Part shown: positions 61,219 through 64,000 of the stretch, piece by piece
How the letters are laid out: each line of letters opens with the position of its first letter
How positions within the stretch are numbered: the stretch's first letter is position 1
Origin: Pseudomonas putida
GTDB lineage: Bacteria > Pseudomonadota > Gammaproteobacteria > Pseudomonadales > Pseudomonadaceae
DNA: 64,000 bases
Direction: 5' to 3'
NCBI RefSeq assembly: GCF_003228315.1
Contig: NZ_CP029693.1
Coordinates: 1-64,000 of the forward strand
Program-made: the position numbers and the translations under genes
The notes under the pieces: model-generated
Database searches by the model: none
What the model was told of the DNA's origin: nothing
The model's input: the letters and a program-made list of their open reading frames with translations, nothing else

Positions 61219-62100
61219 TCAGGCATTGAACAGGTCTTTGTGCAGCGTCACGAATTGCTGCACGGTCAACGGCGCCTGGCCGGTCACTTGGGCAATGATG
61301 CTGTCTTCGCCTTCAAACACACCGTGCTGGTAGTCCAGGGCGACTTCACCCAGGTGCTGCACGAGGAAGGCGGGCAAACCGGCGCCGAGCAATTCCTCCT
61401 TGTACTCTTCAATGCTGATGGGCTGGTAGCTGATCTTGCGACCCAGTACTTCACCGATGGCATCGGCGACGCCTTGCTGGCTCAGTTCAACGGGGCCGTG
61501 CAGGGTGTAGCTTTTGCCTTGATGGGGTGTTGGGTCCTGGAGGATGGCGGCAATCAGGCGAGCCTGATCTTCAGCGGCGATCGGCGCGTGGCGGCCGTCA
61601 CCAAAAGGCAGGCGAATCTGGTCTTTGTCGCGGATATGGGAGCGCCAGTGCGGGTAGGTGAGCCATTGCGCAAAGTAGGTCGGGCGCAGGTGGGTCACGG
61701 CCAGCCCGGACCAATCGAACACGCGCTCCGCCGTCCAGTGATCGAGCGCGGCATTGCTCTTGGCCTCACGCCGGGCGGAGATCTGCGACATGTTGATCAC
61801 GGCTTCGACGCCTGCTTCTTTCGCCGCCTGGGCGAAGCGTGCGGTGGCATCGATCAACCCCGGGGCAATCGGGTAGACGAAGTAAGCGGCACGGATGCCT
61901 TCCAGGGCGCTGCGCACCGCGTTCAGGTCCAGCAAGTCGCCGAGCACCACTTCGGCGCCCATTGCCCGAAGTTCGGCACTGCGCTCATCTTCCTTGCGCA
62001 CCAGTGCCCTGACCGGCACGCCCTTGGCGGTGAGGATTTCGATGGTTCTGCGACCGGTGTCTCCGGTGGCGCCCGTTACGAGAATGGTGGCTTGCGTCAT
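61219..62100 (-). CDS. NmrA-like NAD(P)-binding protein
   Basis: 293 residues. The motif GATGDTGRRTIEIL starts near residue 10, an NmrA/HSCARG-type Rossmann fold without the SDR catalytic tetrad. Relatives act as redox sensors or quinone reductases (QOR2/YtfG type). It is divergent from a TetR gene, and two palindromes lie between them. Confidence 0.87.
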   Translation of the reverse strand: MTQATILVTGATGDTGRRTIEILTAKGVPVRALVRKEDERSAELRAMGAEVVLGDLLDLNAVRSALEGIRAAYFVYPIAPGLIDATARFAQAAKEAGVEAVINMSQISARREAKSNAALDHWTAERVFDWSGLAVTHLRPTYFAQWLTYPHWRSHIRDKDQIRLPFGDGRHAPIAAEDQARLIAAILQDPTPHQGKSYTLHGPVELSQQGVADAIGEVLGRKISYQPISIEEYKEELLGAGLPAFLVQHLGEVALDYQHGVFEGEDSIIAQVTGQAPLTVQQFVTLHKDLFNA

Positions 62101-62136
62101 GGTCGTGGCCTCGGTATTCAGTGTGGGAGACGGAAT

Positions 62137-62154
62137 ATATTATGTCCGTAATAT
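62137..62154. promoter_or_regulatory. Palindrome 1 between NmrA-like and TetR genes
   Basis: ATATTA (62137-62142) and TAATAT (62149-62154) enclose TGTCCG, a perfect 6-bp inverted repeat. It may contain the core promoter or a TetR operator. Confidence 0.5.
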
Positions 62155-62158
62155 AGAT

Positions 62159-62178
62159 TAGATGTTATACAACATCTA
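62159..62178. promoter_or_regulatory. Palindrome 2 between NmrA-like and TetR genes
   Basis: TAGATGTT (62159-62166) and AACATCTA (62171-62178) are perfect 8-bp arms with a four-base spacer. This is the better candidate TetR operator. It lies 31 bases before the TetR start. Confidence 0.65.
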
Positions 62179-62209
62179 AAGTCAAACACCACTCATCAGG
62201 ATGTTCGCC

Positions 62210-62785
62210 ATGCGTAAATCACGGCAGGAAACCGCACAAACCCGGCAACGGATCGTCGAGGCCGCCAGCGTCGAGTTCCGCCTGAACGGCATCGACGGAA
62301 CGGGGCTCGCGGGTTTGATGGCCGCCGCCGGCCTGACCCACGGCGGCTTCTATCGGCATTTCGAATCCAAGGATCAGGTCGTGGCGCAGGCGTGCGAGGT
62401 GGCGGTGGAGTCGCTGGTAACGGAGCTGGCCGGGGTAGGTGAAGTCGGGGGATTCGATGCGCTGGTCAGTCATTACCTCTCGACCGAACACCGGGATGCG
62501 CTGGAGAAAAGTTGCCCCTACGCGGCGCTGGGCGGCGAGCTGGTTCGCAGCGAGCAGGAGGTCAGGGAGGTGGCGACCCAGGGCCTGGAGCGGGTCATCG
62601 ATATGTTGACCGCGCAAGCCGAGCCAGAGGAGGGTGACGCCGCACGCGCCCGCGCAGTCGTCACTTTCTGCACCATGATGGGCGCGCTCACCCTGTCGAG
62701 AATGGTGTCGCGCCCCGAGCTTTCAGTTGAAATCCTCGAGACAGCCCGAGGTCATCTGACCCTGTCGAGTTCAAGCACCAACTGA
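62210..62785 (+). CDS. TetR family repressor
   Basis: 191 residues. The N-terminal helix-turn-helix (GLAGLMAAAGLTHGGFYRHFESK) is followed by a ligand-binding helical domain with TetR_C-like features. The start at 62210 has AGGA about eight bases upstream; the in-frame ATG at 62201 is the alternative. It probably represses the divergent NmrA-like gene and itself. Its 3' end overlaps the 3' end of the convergent phosphoesterase gene by 34 bases. Confidence 0.88.
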   Translation: MRKSRQETAQTRQRIVEAASVEFRLNGIDGTGLAGLMAAAGLTHGGFYRHFESKDQVVAQACEVAVESLVTELAGVGEVGGFDALVSHYLSTEHRDALEKSCPYAALGGELVRSEQEVREVATQGLERVIDMLTAQAEPEEGDAARARAVVTFCTMMGALTLSRMVSRPELSVEILETARGHLTLSSSSTN

Positions 62786-63525
62786 CTGTCGAACGCAGGG
62801 TTTTCATTCACCCCGTCTTTCGCATAACCCCGCGGATTACACACCACGCGCGTATCACCTACCCGGTAATCGAAACTGCCATGGGTGTGCCCGTGCAGCC
62901 ACAGTGCCGGCTGCCATTGACGGATTTTCTTCTCCAGATCCGAGACGAAACTGGAATTGATCGGCGAGTCGGCGAACATCGGCGCGATGCTGTAGCGGGT
63001 CGGGGCGAAGTGCGAGATCACCACCGTCGGCGTGCTGCTGTCGCGCTTGAAGCAGTCGTCCAGCCAGGCGACGGTCTGCAGGTAAATCAGCTGGGAAATC
63101 GCCGGCGTGAACAGGTCGGGAAAGTCCGGCGAGATCCTGATATGGCTGAAGTCGCGAATCAGCCGGGTCGCCATGTCGACACCCAGGTCCCGCTGGGGGC
63201 CTTCCTCGAACAGCCGATAGTCCGACCAAAGGGTACAACCCAGGAAGCGCACGCCATCGTGGACATGCTCCGAGCGTTCCAGCACCGTGATTTGCGTGCC
63301 TTGGGACAAGGTGCGCAGCTGCTCATGGGTCGAGATCAGGTCGCTGCCATAGAACTCGTGATTACCCGCCACATACAGGATCGGCAACGGGCAGGCGCTG
63401 GCCCATTCGATGGCCCTGTGTGGCCTGGCAATGTCGCCCGCGAGCACGACGATATCGGCGTCCACCTCGGGGAAGGGAATCGCGTTGACGGACAGGTGCA
63501 GGTCGGACAGCAGGGCGATGCGCAT
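62752..63525 (-). CDS. Metallophosphoesterase
   Basis: 257 residues. The five motifs of calcineurin-like phosphoesterases are in order: SDLHL (7-11), AGDI, GNHEFYG, VISHFAPT and HGHTHG. It should be a dimetal phosphatase or phosphodiesterase, cytoplasmic since it has no signal. The start at 63525 (MRIALLSDLHL) is the family N-terminus; the extension to 63693 crosses a REP and is rejected. The 3' end overlaps the TetR gene. Confidence 0.9.
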   Translation of the reverse strand: MRIALLSDLHLSVNAIPFPEVDADIVVLAGDIARPHRAIEWASACPLPILYVAGNHEFYGSDLISTHEQLRTLSQGTQITVLERSEHVHDGVRFLGCTLWSDYRLFEEGPQRDLGVDMATRLIRDFSHIRISPDFPDLFTPAISQLIYLQTVAWLDDCFKRDSSTPTVVISHFAPTRYSIAPMFADSPINSSFVSDLEKKIRQWQPALWLHGHTHGSFDYRVGDTRVVCNPRGYAKDGVNENPAFDSQLVLELDRVR

Positions 63526-63594
63526 CGGCCAATTCTCGGCGGTGGAAATGCCAGTCAGGCTATTCCGATCGCGGCGCAGCTGCAACGCGGACCT

Positions 63595-63620
63595 CCTGTA
63601 GGAGCGAGCCTGCTCGCGAT
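63595..63620. repeat. Single REP core
   Basis: One unpaired CCTGTAGGAGCGAGCCTGCT core lies between the phosphoesterase start and the lactate dehydrogenase stop. Confidence 0.88.
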
Positions 63621-63658
63621 GAACATCCAGGCAACGCGGGCATTCAGGCAGTGCGCGG

Positions 63659-64000
63659 TCAGCCAACCGACCGCACCAGAATCGATTCGTCAATCTGCTC
63701 GATGGAAGTCACCCCGGTCAGGGTCATGGCCACGCGCATTTCCTTGGCGAAGATATCCAGCATGTTTTCCACCCCGCGCTGCCCATCGGCGGCCAGTGCA
63801 TAAGCCATGGAGCGACCGAGCAACACGCCCTTGGCCCCCAGCGCCAGCATGCGCACCACGTCCAGCCCCGAACGGACACCTGAGTCGACCAGCACGCTCA
63901 AGTCGTTGCCGATCGCCTGCATGATCGGGGGCAGGGCGTGGGCGGTGGAGAGCACGCCGTCGAGCTGGCGGCCGCCGTGGTTGGAAACGACGATGCCATC
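63659..64000 (-). CDS. lldD: FMN-dependent L-lactate dehydrogenase, 3' part (gene continues beyond the window)
   Basis: 113 C-terminal residues plus stop are visible. They include the FMN alpha-hydroxyacid dehydrogenase signature [10 protein letters not shown] (catalytic His and Arg), then [18 protein letters not shown] and VLLGR, and a C-terminus very like E. coli LldD ([10 protein letters not shown]). It oxidises L-lactate to pyruvate and passes electrons to quinone. The 5' part lies past position 64000. Confidence 0.88.
   Translation of the reverse strand, partial: DGIVVSNHGGRQLDGVLSTAHALPPIMQAIGNDLSVLVDSGVRSGLDVVRMLALGAKGVLLGRSMAYALAADGQRGVENMLDIFAKEMRVAMTLTGVTSIEQIDESILVRSVG

Noticed and set aside
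62201..62209. Earlier ATG of the TetR gene
   Set aside because: The Shine-Dalgarno sequence overlaps it; the ATG at 62210 has correct spacing.

Overview
The window is a 64 kb piece of a Pseudomonas chromosome, most likely from the P. fluorescens group. The evidence is the high GC content, the many REP palindromes with the core GTAGGAGCGAGCCTGCTCGCG, and the gene families: OruR-type AraC regulator, pcaQ-pcaHG, L-lactate dehydrogenase of LldD type, GlxA-type regulators and TonB siderophore receptors. I see no rRNA, tRNA, CRISPR array, prophage or transposase. This looks like accessory metabolic DNA made of many small regulator-plus-operon modules.

Region 1 (90-17350) is a large uncharacterised catabolic or transport locus. 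It holds a ChrR-like cupin dioxygenase, an extended SDR and a zinc alcohol dehydrogenase. A convergent AraC/OruR regulator follows. Then come an outer-membrane DUF1302 protein, a DUF1329 protein, a BNR/YCF48-like periplasmic protein, an MMPL/RND permease, two DUF1254/DUF1214 proteins, an exported arylsulfatase and a membrane-anchored formylglycine-generating enzyme. The envelope part looks like a machine for moving and processing a hydrophobic, possibly sulfated, compound.

Region 2 (17401-34242) is mixed: a Ca2+/H+ antiporter, a triplicated 136-bp REP array, an ABC exporter, a MarR-GNAT fusion divergent from a Fur-box-preceded siderophore receptor, a patatin with a TTG start, an Old Yellow Enzyme, an ArsC-like protein lacking its third cysteine, a CHAD protein, and an isochorismatase/DoxX/MFS/SDR/cupin run.

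Region 3 (34331-42212) is a compact six-gene operon with a divergent LysR gene: aldehyde dehydrogenase, dipeptidase-like protein, BCCT transporter, a 564-residue unknown, a DUF3726 protein and RidA. The dipeptidase has lost metal ligands and the transporter has a changed aromatic box, so this is probably an undescribed pathway for an unusual amine or betaine-like substrate.

Region 4 (42312-57763) contains a LysR gene flanked on both sides by the same 17-bp operator sequence (VOC gene and Old Yellow Enzyme/SnoaL operon), a pcaQ-pcaHG-chemoreceptor protocatechuate module with a recognisable PcaQ box, and a GlxA-type regulator divergent from a SLAC1 channel with a striking operator array.

Region 5 (57777-64000) contains a 535-bp direct duplication. 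It carries two nearly identical secreted proteins built from a 13-residue GSDRL repeat and brackets a Nudix gene. After it come TspO, GST, an NmrA/TetR divergent pair with two palindromes, a metallophosphoesterase and the 3' part of lldD.
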